From the NCBI RefSeq assembly GCF_048569485.1, contig NC_134356.1:467127820-467191819 (forward strand): a stretch of DNA of 64,000 bases, in the 5' to 3' direction. The translations under genes and the position numbers were made by a program. The notes below the pieces were generated by a model. It was not told the DNA's origin and did no database searches. It saw nothing but the letters and a program-made list of their open reading frames with translations. This stretch comes from Anomaloglossus baeobatrachus. Lineage: Eukaryota > Chordata > Amphibia > Anura > Aromobatidae. The stretch's first letter is position 1; each line of letters opens with the position of its first letter. Shown here one piece after another: positions 1-13,000 of this stretch.

Positions 1-600
1 GCCACATGAAAGGCACCAAAGGGTGCAAAATTACAAAATGCAGGAGAGTGGGACATTATGTGTCTTTCTGCCATTATAATGACAGAAAAGACTGATATGA
101 AGTGCACAAGCACAAGAAAATCACCAGAGCTGTGAAAAGCAGTAGAAAATGGCACTGGAGGGAACATGTGACCGCCTCATGTAGGATGAAGCTATGGACC
201 CTGGGTAAATTTATGCATTTACCCTCCTTCAGTTTTTTTGCAGTACACAAAAAAAACGGAAGGCACACGGATGACAAACAGATGACATACGGACCGTCTA
301 CGGAACGGAAACGGATGCCACACGGATGCACCCGTGAAAAAAAACGGACTGTTTTTTGCAGACCGCAAAAATGGATCGGTCGTGTTAATGTAGCCTTATT
401 CTGATCTGCCGTTTATAAACAGCAGGCAGAAATAAGTGAATAACGCCCCCCGGCGTCAGAAAATCTCCGGGGTTTCAGGGCTAGCTGAGACCCTGGAGAT
501 CATGATTCAGGACGGTTTTTCCGGTCCCCGCTCACGTGATCACAGGTATACACCGTACACCGATGATCACGTTACAGCGCCGGTAAAAAATTATTTATCT
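1..600. other. Gene-free stretch, probably repeat-derived
   Basis: I find no gene here. Positions 240-405 are purine-rich, carry repeated ACGGA motifs and end in a TGTAGCC-like edge. This resembles the end of a non-autonomous DNA transposon common in amphibian genomes, but no matching left end or target duplication was found. Short open frames on both strands have no recognisable domain. Confidence 0.3.
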
Positions 601-604
601 CCCA

Positions 605-2420
605 TCTGGTATGAACAAACACTTCTTCTCCACTTCTTCTCCACTTCTTCTCCACTTCTCCACTTCTTCTTCACTTTTTCTCCACTTTTTCTCCATTTTT
701 TCTCCATTTTTTCTCCATTTTTTCTCCACTTTTTCTCCACTTTTTCTCCACTTTTTCTCTATTTTTTCTCCACTTTTTCTCCACTTTTTCTCCACTTTTT
801 CTCCACTTTTTCTCCATTTTTTCTCCACTTTTTCTCCACTTTATCTCTATTTTTTCTCCACCTTTTCTCCACTTTTTCTCCATTTTTTCTCCACTTTTTC
901 TCCATTTTTTCTCCACTTTTTCTCCACTTTTTCTCCACTTTTTCTCCATTTTTTCTCCACTTTTTCTACATTTTTTCTCCACTTTTTCTCCACTTCTCCA
1001 CTTCTTCTCCACTTTTTCTCCACTTTTTCTCCATTTTTTCTCCATTTTTTCTCCACTTTTTCTCCACTTTTTCTCCACTCTTGCTCCACTTTTTCTCCAT
1101 TTTTTCTCCACTTTTTCTCCACTTTTTCTCCATTTTTTCTCCATTTTTTCTCCACTTTTTCTCCACTTTTTCTCCACTTTTTCTCCACTTTTTCTCCATT
1201 TTTTCTCCACTTTTTCTCCACTTTTTCTCCATTTTTTTCTCCACTTTTTCTCCACTTTTTCTCCATTTTTTCTCCACTTTTTTTCCACTTTTTCTCCACT
1301 TTTTCTCCACCTTTTCTCCACTTTTTATCCATTTTTTCTCCACTTTTTCTACATTTTTTCTCCACTTTTTCTCCACTTTTTCGCCACTTTTTCTACATTT
1401 TTTCTCCACTTTTTCTCCACTTTTTCTCCATTTTTTCTCCACTTTTTTTCCACTTTTTCTCCACTTTTTCTCCACCTTTTCTCCACTTTTTATCCATTTT
1501 TTCTCCACTTTTTCTACATTTTTTCTCCACTTTTTCTCCACTTTTTCGCCACTTTTTCTACATTTTTTCTCCACTTTTTCTCCATTTTTTCTCCATTTTA
1601 TCTCCACTTTTTCTCCACTTTTTCTCCACTTTTGCTCCACTTTTTCTCCATTTTTTCTCCACTTTTTCTCCACTTTTTCTCCATTTTTTCTCCACTTTTT
1701 CTCCACTTTTTCTCCATTTTTTCTCCACTTTTTCTCCACTTTTTCTCCACTTTTTCTCCACTTTTTCTCCATTTTTTCTCCACTTTTTCTCCACTTTTTC
1801 TCCACTTTTTCTCCATTTTTTCTCCACTTTTTCTCCACTTTTTCTCCATTTTTTCTCCACTTTTTTTCCACTTTTTCTCCATTTTTTCTCCACTTTTTCT
1901 CCACTTTTTCTCCATTTTTTCTCCACTTTTTTTCCACTTTTTCTCCACTTTTTCTCAACCTTTTCTCCACTTTTTATCCATTTTTTCTCCACTTTTTCTA
2001 CATTTTTTCTCCACTTTTTCTCCACTTTTTCGCCACTTTTTCTACATTTTTTCTCCACTTTTTCTCCACTTTTTATCCATTTTTTCTCCACTTTTTCTCC
2101 ACTTTTTCTCCATTTTTTCTCCACTTTTTCTCCACTTTTTCTCCACTTTTTCTCCATTTTTTCTCCACTTTTTCTCCACTTTTTCTCCATTTTTTCTCTA
2201 CTTTTTCTCCACTTTTTCTTCATTTTTTCTCCACTTTTTCTCCACATTTTCTCCACTTTTTCTCCATTTTTTCGCCACTTTTTCTACATTTTGTCTCCAC
2301 TTTTTTTTCCACTTTTTCTCCATTTTTTCTCCACTTTTTCTCCACTTTTTCTCCACTTTTTCTCCACTTTTTCTCCACTTTTTCTCTACTTTTTCTCCAC
2401 TTTTTCTCTGTTCTTTTTCT
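605..2420. repeat. 11-bp polypyrimidine minisatellite
   Basis: About 165 tandem copies of an 11-bp unit, CTCCACTTTTT, with the common variant CTCCATTTTTT. The top strand is almost pure pyrimidine plus an A in each unit. Because 11 is not a multiple of three, three units make 33 bp (11 codons), so long open frames appear in several frames on both strands: Phe/Ser/Leu/His-rich on plus, Lys/Glu/Trp-rich on minus. These are not genes. A longer block recurs at a 165-bp spacing (15 units): the ACCTTTTCTCC variant appears near 1309, 1474 and, 44 units later, near 1958. This suggests higher-order duplication. Confidence 0.95.
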
Positions 2421-2884
2421 ATCGGTCGGTCTACCCATTAGTAGAGTTGAGCGCGGTTCGTGGTTCGTGGTTCTCCAGTTCTAGGCTCGAGTGATTTTGG
2501 GGCATGTTCTAGATCGAACTAGAACTCAAGCTTTTTTGCAAAAGCTCGATAGTTCTAGAAACGTTCGAGAACGGTTCTAGCAGCAAAAAACCAGCTAAAT
2601 CCTAGCTTGGTTTCTGCTGTAATAGTGTAAGTCACTCTGTGAATCACACTATTATGACATTTCAGTGTATACTGTGCGGGAACAGCGCCTTCAGATCACT
2701 GCTGTTTGTATAATGGCGATCGCCATTTTTTTTTTTTTTTCTTGTCTTCCTTCCCTAAGCGCGCGCGTCTTGTGGGGCGGGCCAGCATGTCAGCCAATCC
2801 CAGACACACACACAGCTAAGTGGACTTTTAGCCAGAGAAGCAACGGCATGTGTGATAGGATGTCCATGTCACATGTCCCTGCAT

Positions 2885-2892
2885 TATAAAAA
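2885..2892 (+). promoter_or_regulatory. Candidate TATA box of the hAT transposase promoter
   Basis: TATAAAAA lies about 440 bp inside the left end of the hAT element, on the transposase strand, just before the 138-bp satellite. Transcription would start near 2915. A transcript would have to read through or splice out about 3 kb of satellite to reach the ATG at 6325. A pyrimidine-rich stretch ending TTTTCAG at 6301 could be a splice acceptor. This is inference from motif and position only. Confidence 0.4.
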
Positions 2893-3232
2893 CGGACATT
2901 TTCCTCCAGGACGCCATTATCTCTTCTGCGTCTTTGGTGTCAGACATCACTGTCGCAGCTCCGTCCTCCTGAGTCCTATCGCCGATACAGCTGTATGCGC
3001 TCCATACACAGCGTTAGACAGCTTAGGGAGAGCACTTTCTAGCAGTCCTTTTAAGGGCTCAAACCGGCAGGGTCAGAGTTAAGGTGACAGGTCCTGAAAA
3101 CAGCGCCAGCGTCTGTGTAGCCAAGGTCAGGGATTTCCTCCCTGCATTTCCCTATTAGGAGGGATAGAAAGGCAGGCTTCCATTCCTCTACCCAGAGCCC
3201 CAAAATCCTGGCACTGTACCCTCCTGTCCTCT

Positions 3233-6171
3233 GCACACTCCAACTCATTATAACTAAGCCATTATACTAGCAAACACTCAGTGTACCTAGTGGCATCCTA
3301 TCTGTGGCTATTGGACTTTGCTATAGTCCCACTAGTGCAAAGACATTTGCAGAGCGCGTCTGCCTGCATTGCACACTCCAACTCATTATAACTAAGCCAT
3401 TATACTAGCAAACACTCAGTGTACCTAGTGGCATCCTATCTGTGGCTATTGGACTTTGCTATAGTCCCACTAGTGCAAAGACATTTGCAGAGCGCGTCTG
3501 CCTGCATTGCACACTCCAACTCATGATAACTAAGCCATTATACTAGCAAACACTCAGTGTACCTAGTGGCATCCTATACGTGGCTATTGGACTTTGCTAT
3601 AGTCCCACTAGTGCAAAGACATTTGCAGAGCGCGTCTGCCTGCATTGCACACTCCAACTCATTATAACTAAGCCATTATACTAGCAAACACTCAGTGTAC
3701 CTAGTGGCATCCTATACGTGGCTATTGGACTTTGCTATAGTCCCACTAGTGCAAAGACATTTGCAGAGCGCGTCTGCCTGCATTGCACACTCCAACTCAT
3801 TATAACTAAGCCATTATACTAGCAAACACTCAGTGTACCTAGTGGCATCCTATCTGTGGCTATTGGACTTTGCTATAGTCCCACTAGTGCAAAGACATTT
3901 GCAGAGCGCGTCTGCCTGCATTGCACACTCCAACTCATTATAACTAAGCCATTATACTAGCAAACACTCAGTGTACCTAGTGGCATCCTATCTGTGGCTA
4001 TTGGACTTTGCTATAGTCCCACTAGTGCAAAGACATTTGCAGAGCGCGTCTGCCTGCATTGCACACTCCAACTCATGATAACTAAGCCATTATACTAGCA
4101 AACACTCAGTGTACCTAGTGGCATCCTATACGTGGCTATTGGACTTTGCTATAGTCCTACTAGTGCAAAGACATTTGCAGAGCGCGTCTGCCTGCATTGC
4201 ACACTCCAACTCATGATAACTAAGCCATTATACTAGCAAACACTCAGTGTACCTAGTGGCATCCTATCTGTGGCTATTGGACTTTGCTATAGTCCCACTA
4301 GTGCAAAGACATTTGCAGAGCGCGTCTGCCTGCATTGCACACTCCAACTCATTATAACTAAGCCATTATACTAGCAAACACTCAGTGTACCTAGTGGCAT
4401 CCTAAACGTGGCTATTGGACTTTGCTATAGTCACACTAGTGCAAAGACATTTGCAGAGCGCGTCTGCCTGCATTGCACACTCCAACTCATTATAACTAAG
4501 CCATTATACTAGCAAACACTCAGTGTACCTAGTGGCATCCTATACGTGGCTATTGGACTTTGCTATAGTCCCACTAGTGCAAAGACATTTGCAGAGCACG
4601 TCTGCTTGCATTGCACACTCCAACTCATGATAACTAAGCCATTATACTAGCAAACACTCAGTGTACCTAGTGGCATCCTAAACGTGGCTATTGGACTTTG
4701 CTATAGTCACACTAGTGCAAAGACATTTGCAGAGCGCGTCTGCCTGCATTGCACACTCCAACTCATTATAACTAAGCCATTATACTAGCAAACACTCAGT
4801 GTACCTAGTGGCATCCTATACGTGGCTATTGGACTTTGCTATAGTCCCACTAGTGCAAAGACATTTGCAGAGCACGTCTGCTTGCATTGCACACTCCAAC
4901 TCATGATAACTAAGCCATTATACTAGCAAACACTCAGTGTACCTAGTGGCATCCTATACGTGGCTATTGGACTTTGCTATAGTCCTACTAGTGCAAAGAC
5001 ATTTGCAGAAAACGTCTGCCTGCATTGCACACTCCAACTCATTATAACTAAGCCATTATACTAGCAAACACTCAGTGTACCTAGTGGCATCCTATCTGTG
5101 GCTATTGGACTTTGCTATAGTCCCACTAGTGCAAAGACATTTGCAGAGCGCGTCTGCCTGCATTGCACACTCCAACTCATGATAACTAAGCCATTATACT
5201 AGCAAACACTCAGTGTACCTAGTGGCATCCTATCTGTGGCTATTGGACTTTGCTATAGTCCCACTAGTGCAAAGACATTTGCAGAGCGCGTCTGCCTGCA
5301 TTGCACACTCCAACTCATGATAACTAAGCCATTATACTAGCAAACACTCAGTGTACCTAGTGGCATCCTATACGTGGCTATTGGACTTTGCTATAGTCCC
5401 ACTAGTGCAAAGACATTTGCAGAGCGTGTCTGCCTGCATTGCACACTCCAACTCATTATAACTAAGCCATTATACTAGCAAACACTCAGTGTACCTAGTG
5501 GCATCCTATACGTGGCTATTGGACTTTGCTATAGTCCCACTAGTGCAAAGACATTTGCAGAGCGCGTCTGCCTGCATTGCACACTCCAACTCATGATAAC
5601 TAAGCCATTATACTAGCAAACACTCAGTGTACCTAGTGGCATCTTATCTGTGGCTATTGGACTTTGCTATAGTCCCACTAGTGCAAAGACATTTGCAGAG
5701 CGCGTCTGCCTGCATTGCACACTCCAACTCATTATAACTAAGCCATTACACTAGCAAACATTCAGTGTACCTAGTGGCATCCTATCTGTGGCTATTGGAC
5801 TTTGCTATAGTCCCACTAGTGCAAAGACATTTGCAGAGCGCGTCTGCCTGCATTGCACACTCCAACTCATGATAACTAAGCCATTATACTAGCAAACACT
5901 CAGTGTACCTAGTGGCATCCTATACGTGGCTATTGGACTTTGCTATAGTCCCACTAGTGCAAAGACATTTGCAGAGCGCGTCTGCCTGCATTGAACACTC
6001 CAACTCATGATAACTAAGCCATTATACTAGCAAACACTCAGTGTACCTAGTGGCATCCTATACGTGGCTATTGGACTTTGCTATAGTCACACTAGTGCAA
6101 AGACATTTGCAGAGCGCGTCTGCCTGCATTGCACACTCCAACTCATTATAACTAAGCCATTATACTAGCAA
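3233..6171. repeat. 138-bp satellite in the hAT 5' region (about 21 copies)
   Basis: Tandem array with an exact 138-bp period; the unit landmark GCACACTCCAACTCAT recurs at 3233, 3371, 3509 and onward. Units are nearly identical and differ at a few diagnostic sites: CTCATTATAAC versus CTCATGATAAC, CTATCTGTGGC versus CTATACGTGGC or CTAAACGTGGC, and AGTCCCAC versus AGTCACAC or AGTCCTAC. Variant combinations repeat in blocks, as expected from unequal exchange or copying of multi-unit stretches. The array ends mid-unit at 6171, about 150 bp before the transposase start codon. No open frame of note. Confidence 0.95.
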
Positions 6172-6324
6172 TTTTTGCTGCCAGTTTAAGGGCCGTAGTT
6201 GCATTGTCAGGGATATTTATTCTTTATTATTCTGCTGTTAGTAAAGCTAGACCCCCGCTGCAATCTTCACCACCTCTCAATTTTTACTACCACATTTTCA
6301 GTCCACAATCTTGTCGCAATCAAC

Positions 6325-9300
6325 ATGAGTGGCAAAATGACAGATGCTGGTGGAAAGGGGAAGAGGCGTGGTGGAAAAGGCAAAAAAGGTTTTGTCTGTG
6401 GGGAAGGTGGCAAAGCTCCATTATCATCTGCTGAAGATAGACCATCTACCAGCAAAAGTAAGATGTCTACTACTTACCGTGGACAATCCGATGTGCTCCC
6501 TTTTTTACGGACACGAACAACAGGAAGAAAGGTAGATGATGGGCAAAAAAGGAAAATGCTTGAATGGATCTCAAGTGGTCCAACAAGTGCCCTCTCAGCC
6601 ACTTCAAGTACCGCATCCAAAAAACACCAGTCCTCTGAGTTGTCATCCCAATCACACTTGATTTCTCCCAGCTCTGAAGTCTCCATCAGCCCTGCACAGT
6701 ATGGTGAAACTGAGATGGCTGAGTCTGCAGAGCTGTTCAGTCACACTATAGCCTGGGAATCAGAGGTCTGCTCCCAAGCTACAGTGAGTACAGAACAGGA
6801 AATGGTCTGCAGTGATGCCCAGAACCTTTGTGAGTCTGATTCAGGCCGTGAGGACCAAGTTTCTGAGCATAATGTTGACCCTTTGTCACAAACTGTAACA
6901 CCTGTGGTTATAGACAATGAGGAACATACTGATGAAGATGAGACGCAGATACCCGATTGGGATGACAACTTAAATATTCGGTCAGGGCAAGAAGAGGCTC
7001 GGTCTGAGGGGGAGGGGAGTGCAAACACAACAATTGATGATGAAGTTCTAGATCCCACCTACTGTCAACCCCCAGTCAGGCACTCGAGGAGGTCAACAGA
7101 GGCGGTGGAGGAGGATGCAACCGACGACGAAGTTACCTTGCGCCTTCCTGGACAGAGTCGGAGCACTGGTAGCACGTCTACAACTGCATCCTCAGCCACC
7201 ACTCTGCCTATGAGCATTATTCGGGGTGGATCAACAGGTCGCATGGCCTCTAAGCCTTGCCTAGCCTGGTCCTTTTTTGACATAGAAAAAGATCGCCCAA
7301 ATTATGTGATCTGTAAACTTTGTCATGATTCTCTTAGTAGAGGTCAAAACCTCAGCAGTTTGACAACTTCTTCCATGAATCGTCACATGAATAAATATCA
7401 TAGGTCCCGGTGGGAAGCTCACCGTGCTGCAATGCGGCCTAGCGGAGCGAACCATCCACCGCCTGCCCCTTCCAGTGCATCCGCGCGCTCTTCATCTTCT
7501 AGGACTGTGGGGACAGCTGTCACACCTGTTTTTCCACGCACAACTTCCACCACTGTAACCGCAACAGGCAGTTTGCTTGGTAGGTCGTCAGTTGGTTTGG
7601 AAGGGGAAACAAGTGAGTGTGTACAGCTCTCTCAGACATCGATAGCACCAACGTTGGATGAAGGCAACATCATGTCTCCGCCTGCACTTTCCTCACAAAC
7701 CTGCATTTTTCCAGGGACACCCTACTCAACACCGTCTACACACAGCAGCCAGATCTCTGTCCCTCAGATGTGGTCAAATAAAAGGCCACTTCCTGCGACC
7801 CATGACAAAGCTAAGAGGTTGACTCTATCCCTCTGTAAGCTGTTGGCTACAGAAATGCTGCCTTTCCGCCTAGTGGACACACAGGATTTTAGAGACCTTA
7901 TGTCTGTCGCTGTGCCCCAGTACCAGATGCCTAGTCGCCACTACTTCTCTAAGAAAGGTGTTCCCGCGCTACACCACATCACCGCTTCCTTGAGAAACTC
8001 TGTGTGTGAACGGGTGCATTTCACCACCGATACTTGGACCAGTAAGCATGGACAGGGACGTTACATGTCGCTGACTGGGCACTGGGTAACTATGGTGATA
8101 GATGGTGAAGGGTCTGCTGCACAAGTCTTGCCGTCCCCACGACTTGTGTGTCAATCCTCTGTCTGTCCAAGTTCCGCCACTGCTTCTGCATCCTCCACCT
8201 CATCTGGGTCCTCCACCTCCGCCCCAAGCCTGCCTGGTCAGGCCACCAGCGTTCTCACTGCGCAGAAGGAATCACGCACCCCTTATTACTATGCTGGCAG
8301 CAGAGCGCAACGGCATCAGGCGGTCTTTAGCTTGACATGTCTTGGGAATAAGAGTCACACAGCTGAGGAGTTGTGGTCAGCTCTGCGGTCCGAGTTTAAT
8401 AAATGGTTGTCTCCACTCAACCTGCAGCCTGGTAAGGCCGTGTGCGACAATGCTGCAAACCTGGGTGCGGCCCTTCGCCTGGGCAAGGTGACACACGTAC
8501 CTTGTATGGCTCACGTGTTGAACCTTGTCGTGCAGCAATTTTTAACACACTATCCCGGCCTAGATGGCCTTCTGAACAGGGCACGAAAACTGTCTGCTCA
8601 CTTCCGCCGTTCAAGCGCCGCAGCTGAGCGACTTGCATCGCTCCAGAAGTCTTTCGGCCTGCCGTTCATCGCCTGAAATGCGATGTGGCGACACGCTGGA
8701 ATTCAACTCTCCACATGTTACAGCGACTGTGGCAGCATCGCCGTGCCCTGGTGCAATACGTCATGACGTATAGCCTGGGCCAACGAGATGCAGAGGTGGG
8801 GCAGATCACCCTGATGGAGTGGTCTCAGATCAAGGACCTATGCACCCTTCTGCACAGTTTCGACATGGCGACGAATATGTTTAGCTCTGACAATGCCATT
8901 ATCAGCATGACGATTCCAGTCATTTACATGCTGGAGCACACGCTAAACACTATTCGGAGTCAGGGGGTGGGACAACATGAAGGGGAGGAACTACAGGAGG
9001 ATTCATATGCGCAAGGGACAACAACATCACCAAGGTCCAGACGTTCATCATCACCAACGCAGCAGGCATGGGACCATGGGGGACAGGGATCGACAAGGGC
9101 GCATAGTAGCAGGCGAAATGTTGAGCAAGGTGCAGGAGAACATGAAGAAATGGAGGACGAACTGTCCATGGACATGGAAGACTCAGCGGATGAGGGAGAC
9201 CTTGGTCAAATTTCAGTTGAAAGAGGTTGGGGGGAGATGTCAGAAGAAGAAAGAACGGGTAGCACCTCTATGCCACAAACACAGCGTGGACTTGGTCCGC

Positions 9301-10034
9301 ATGGCTGCGCAAGACACATGAGTGCCTTTTTGTTGCACTACCTCCAACATGACAGTCGTATTGTCAAAATTAGAAGTGATGATGACTACTGGATTGCCAC
9401 ACTATTAGATCCCCGGTACAAGTCCAAATTTTGTGACATAATTCCAGCCATAGAAAGGGACGCACGTATGCAGGAGTATCAGCAGAAGCTGTTACTCGAT
9501 CTTAGCTCGGCTTTTCCACCAAACAACCGTGCAGGTGCAGGGAGGGAATCTCCCAGTTGTAACTTGACAAACATGGGACGGTCTCGTCATCTTCAACAGT
9601 CTACCCGTACCAGTAGGACCGTATCTGGTGCTGGTAACAGAAATTTTATGGAATCTTTTCATAATTTTTTTAGACCCTCTTTTGCAAGGCCACCAGAGAC
9701 AACAAGTCTGACACATAGTCAACGGCTGGAGAGGATGATACAGGAGTATCTCCAAATGAACATCGATGCCATGACTTTGCAAATGGAGCCTTGCTCCTTT
9801 TGGGCTTCAAATCTAGAAAAATGGCCAGAGCTCTCCAGTTACGCCTTGGAGATTTTGTCGTGTCCAGCTGCCAGCATTGTCTCTGAACGTGTCTTCAGTG
9901 CTGCTGGGTGTGTGCTCACAGAAAAGCGCACGCGTCTGTCCAGTGACAATGTGGACAGACTGACGTTCATCAAAATGAACAAGTCATGGATCCACAAGGA
10001 ATTTACTACCCCTGTGTCATCCTGGGGAGAGTAA
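6325..10034 (+). pseudogene. hAT transposase with N-terminal BED zinc finger, one frameshift
   Basis: The gene would encode roughly 1,236 residues, long for a hAT transposase. I chose the ATG at 6325 (MSGKMTDAGGKGKRRGG); the open frame upstream has no earlier ATG. Residues 1-310 are low-complexity, Ser/Thr/Glu-rich. A BED finger follows at about 313-365 (CKLC with a downstream HMNKYH). The hAT catalytic core shows a first Asp in FTTDTW (about residue 567), a second Asp in VCDNAANL, and the CxxH-type motif CMAHVLNL. The C-terminal dimerisation region contains the EILSCPAASIVSERVFSAAG motif, supplying the catalytic Glu. The frame changes once near 8663, apparently by loss of one base, just before the conserved DVATRWNST motif, and runs open to the stop at 10032-10034. 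Otherwise the gene looks fresh. As it stands it should not give a full-length protein. Confidence 0.9.
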
Positions 10035-13000
10035 ATGCTTGTGGATTTGGAATGTGCTTGATGCAAATCAAAACATCCTGTTTGCAACTAGGGCACAAGT
10101 GCTGCCACTGATGGGGTGTCTGTGTGGCCCAATTTTTGGAAAAAAGGGAGACTCCGCTTGGAGTAACCCTTGTTTGCTGTGTTTTTAAAAGAAGCCAAGA
10201 TGAACAAGTCATGGGTCAGCAAAGACTTTATCTACCTACCCCGGTGTCATGCTGGGGACGGTTAATTATGGCGTATTTTTGAATGTGCTTGATGCAAATC
10301 TAGCTGTGAAGTGTACAACTGGGGCACAACTGCTGCCACTGAAGGGGTGGGTGTGTGTGGGGCCCAATTTTTGGAAAAAAGGGAGACTCCGCTTGGAGTA
10401 ACCCTTGCTTACATTGTTTTTAAAAGAAGCCAAGATGAACAAGTCATGGGTCAGCAAAGACTTTATCTACCTACCCCGGTGTCATGCTGGGGACGGTTAA
10501 TTATGGCGTATTTTTGAATGTGCTTGATGCAAATCAAAACATCCTGTTTGCAACTAGGGCCCAAGTGCTGCCACTGATGGGGTGGGTGTCTGTGTGGCCC
10601 AATTTTTGGAAAAAAGGGAGACTCCACTTGGAGTAACCCTTGCTTGCTGTGTTTTTAAAAGAAGCCAAGATGAACAGAGCTGGGATCAGGAAAGACTTTG
10701 CTACCTACCCCGGTGTCATCCTGGGGACGGATAAGAATGGCGTATTTTTGAATGTGCTTGATGCAAATCTAGCTGTGAAGTGTACAACTGGGGCACAACT
10801 GCTGCCACTGATGGGGTGGGTGTCTGTGTGGCCCAATTTTTGGAAAAAAGGGAAACTCCGCTTGGAGTAACCCTTGCTTGCTGTGTTTTTAAAAGAAGCC
10901 AAGATGAACAGAGCTGGGATCAGGAAAGACTTTGCTACCTACCCCGGTGTCATCCTGGGGACGGATAAGAATGGCGTATTTTTGAATGTGCTTGATGCAA
11001 ATCTAGCTGTGAAGTGTACAACTGGGGCACAACTGCTGCCACTGAAGGGGTGGGTGTGTGTGGGGCCCAATTTTTGGAAAAAAGGGAGACTCCGCTTGGA
11101 GTAACCCTTGCTTGCTGTGTTTTTAAAAGAAGCCAAGATGAACAGAGCTGGGATCAGGAAAGACTTTGCTACCTACCCCGGTGTCATCCTGGGGACGGAT
11201 AAGAATGGCGTATTTTTGAATGTGCTTGATGCAAATCTAGCTGTGAAGTATACAACTGGGGCACAACTGCTGCCACTGAAGGGGTGGGTGTGTGTGGGGC
11301 CCAATTTTTGGAAAAAAGGGAGACTCCGCTTGGAGTAACCCTTGCTTTCTGTGTTTTTAAAAGAAGCCAAGATGAACAGAGCTGGGATCAGGAAAGACTT
11401 TGCTACCTACCCCGGTGTCATCCTGGGGACGGATAAGAATGGCGTATTTTTGAATGTGCTTGATGCAAATCTAGCTGTGAAGTGTACAACTGGGGCACAA
11501 CTGCTGCCACTGATGGGGTGGGTGTCTGTGTGGCCCAATTTTTGGAAAAAAGGGAGACTCCGCTTGGAGTAACCCTTGCTTGCTGTGTTTTTAAAAGAAG
11601 CCAAGATGAACAGAGCTGGGATCAGGAAAGACTTTGCTACCTACCCCGGTGTCATCCTGGGGACGGATAAGAATGGCGTATTTTTGAATGTGCTTGATGC
11701 AAATCTAGCTGTGAAGTGTACACCTGGGGCACAACTGCTGCCACTGAAGGGGTGGGTGTGTGTGGGGCCCAATTTTTGGAAAAAAGGGAGACTCCGCTTG
11801 GAGTAACCCTTGCTTGCTGTGTTTTTAAAAGAAGCCAAGATGAACAGAGCTGGGATCAGGAAAGACTTTGCTACCTACCCCGGTGTCATCCTGGGGACGG
11901 ATAAGAATGGCGTATTTTTGAATGTGCTTGATGCAAATGTAGCTGTGAAGTGTACAACTGGGGCACAACTGCTGCCACTGATGGGGTGGGTGTCTGTGTG
12001 GCCCAATTTTTGGAAAAAAGGGAGACTCCGCTTGGAGTAACCCTTGCTTGCTGTGTTTTTAAAAGAAGCCAAGATGAACAGAGCTGGGATCAGGAAAGAC
12101 TTTGCTACCTACCCCGGTGTCATCCTGGGGACGGATAAGAATGGCGTATTTTTGAATGTGCTTGATGCAAATCTAGCTGTGAAGTGTACAACTGGGGCAC
12201 AACTGCTGCCACTGAAGGGGTGGGTGTGTGTGGGGCCCAATTTTTGGAAAAAAGGGAGACTCCGCTTGGAGTAACCCTTGCTTGCTGTGTTTTTAAAAGA
12301 AGCCAAGATGAACAGAGCTGGGATCAGGAAAGACTTTGCTACCTACCCCGGTGTCGTCCTGGGGACGGATAAGAATGGCGTATTTTTGAATGTGCTTGAT
12401 GCAAATCTCGCTGTGAAGTGTACAACTGGGGCACAACTGCTGCCACTGAAGGGGTGGGTGTGTGTGGGGCCCAATTTTTGGAAAAAAGGGAGACTCCGCT
12501 TGGAGTAACCCTTGCTTGCTGTGTTTTTAAAAGAAGCCAAGATGAACAGAGCTGGGATCAGGAAAGACTTTGCTACCTACCCCGGTGTCATCCTGGGGAC
12601 GGATAAGAATGGCGTATTTTTGAATGTGCTTGATGCAAATGTAGCTGTGAAGTGTACAACTGGGGCACAACTGCTGCCACTGATGGGGTGGGTGTCTGTG
12701 TGGCCCAATTTTTGGAAAAAAGGGAGACTCCGCTTGGAGTAACCCTTGCTTGCTCTGTTTTTAAAAGAAGCCAAGATGAACAGAGCTGGGATCAGGAAAG
12801 ACTTTGCTACCTACCCCGGTGTCATCCTGGGGACGGATAAGAATGGCGTATTTTTGAATGTGCTTCATGCAAATCTAGCTGTGAAGTGTACAACTGGGGC
12901 ACAACTGCTGCCACTGAAGGGGTGGGTGTGTGTGGGGCTCAATTTTTGGAAAAAAGGGAGACTCCGCTTGGAGTAACCCTTGCTTGCTCTGTTTTTAAAA

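Noticed and set aside
436-2484. 682-codon open frame, Phe/Ser/Leu/His-rich, with similar frames in other phases and on minus
   Set aside because: It follows from an 11-bp minisatellite read in triplets; every frame is open and none has unique sequence or a domain.
3233-6171. CRISPR-like impression of regular repeats
   Set aside because: Units are contiguous 138-bp repeats without unique spacers, in a eukaryotic transposon.
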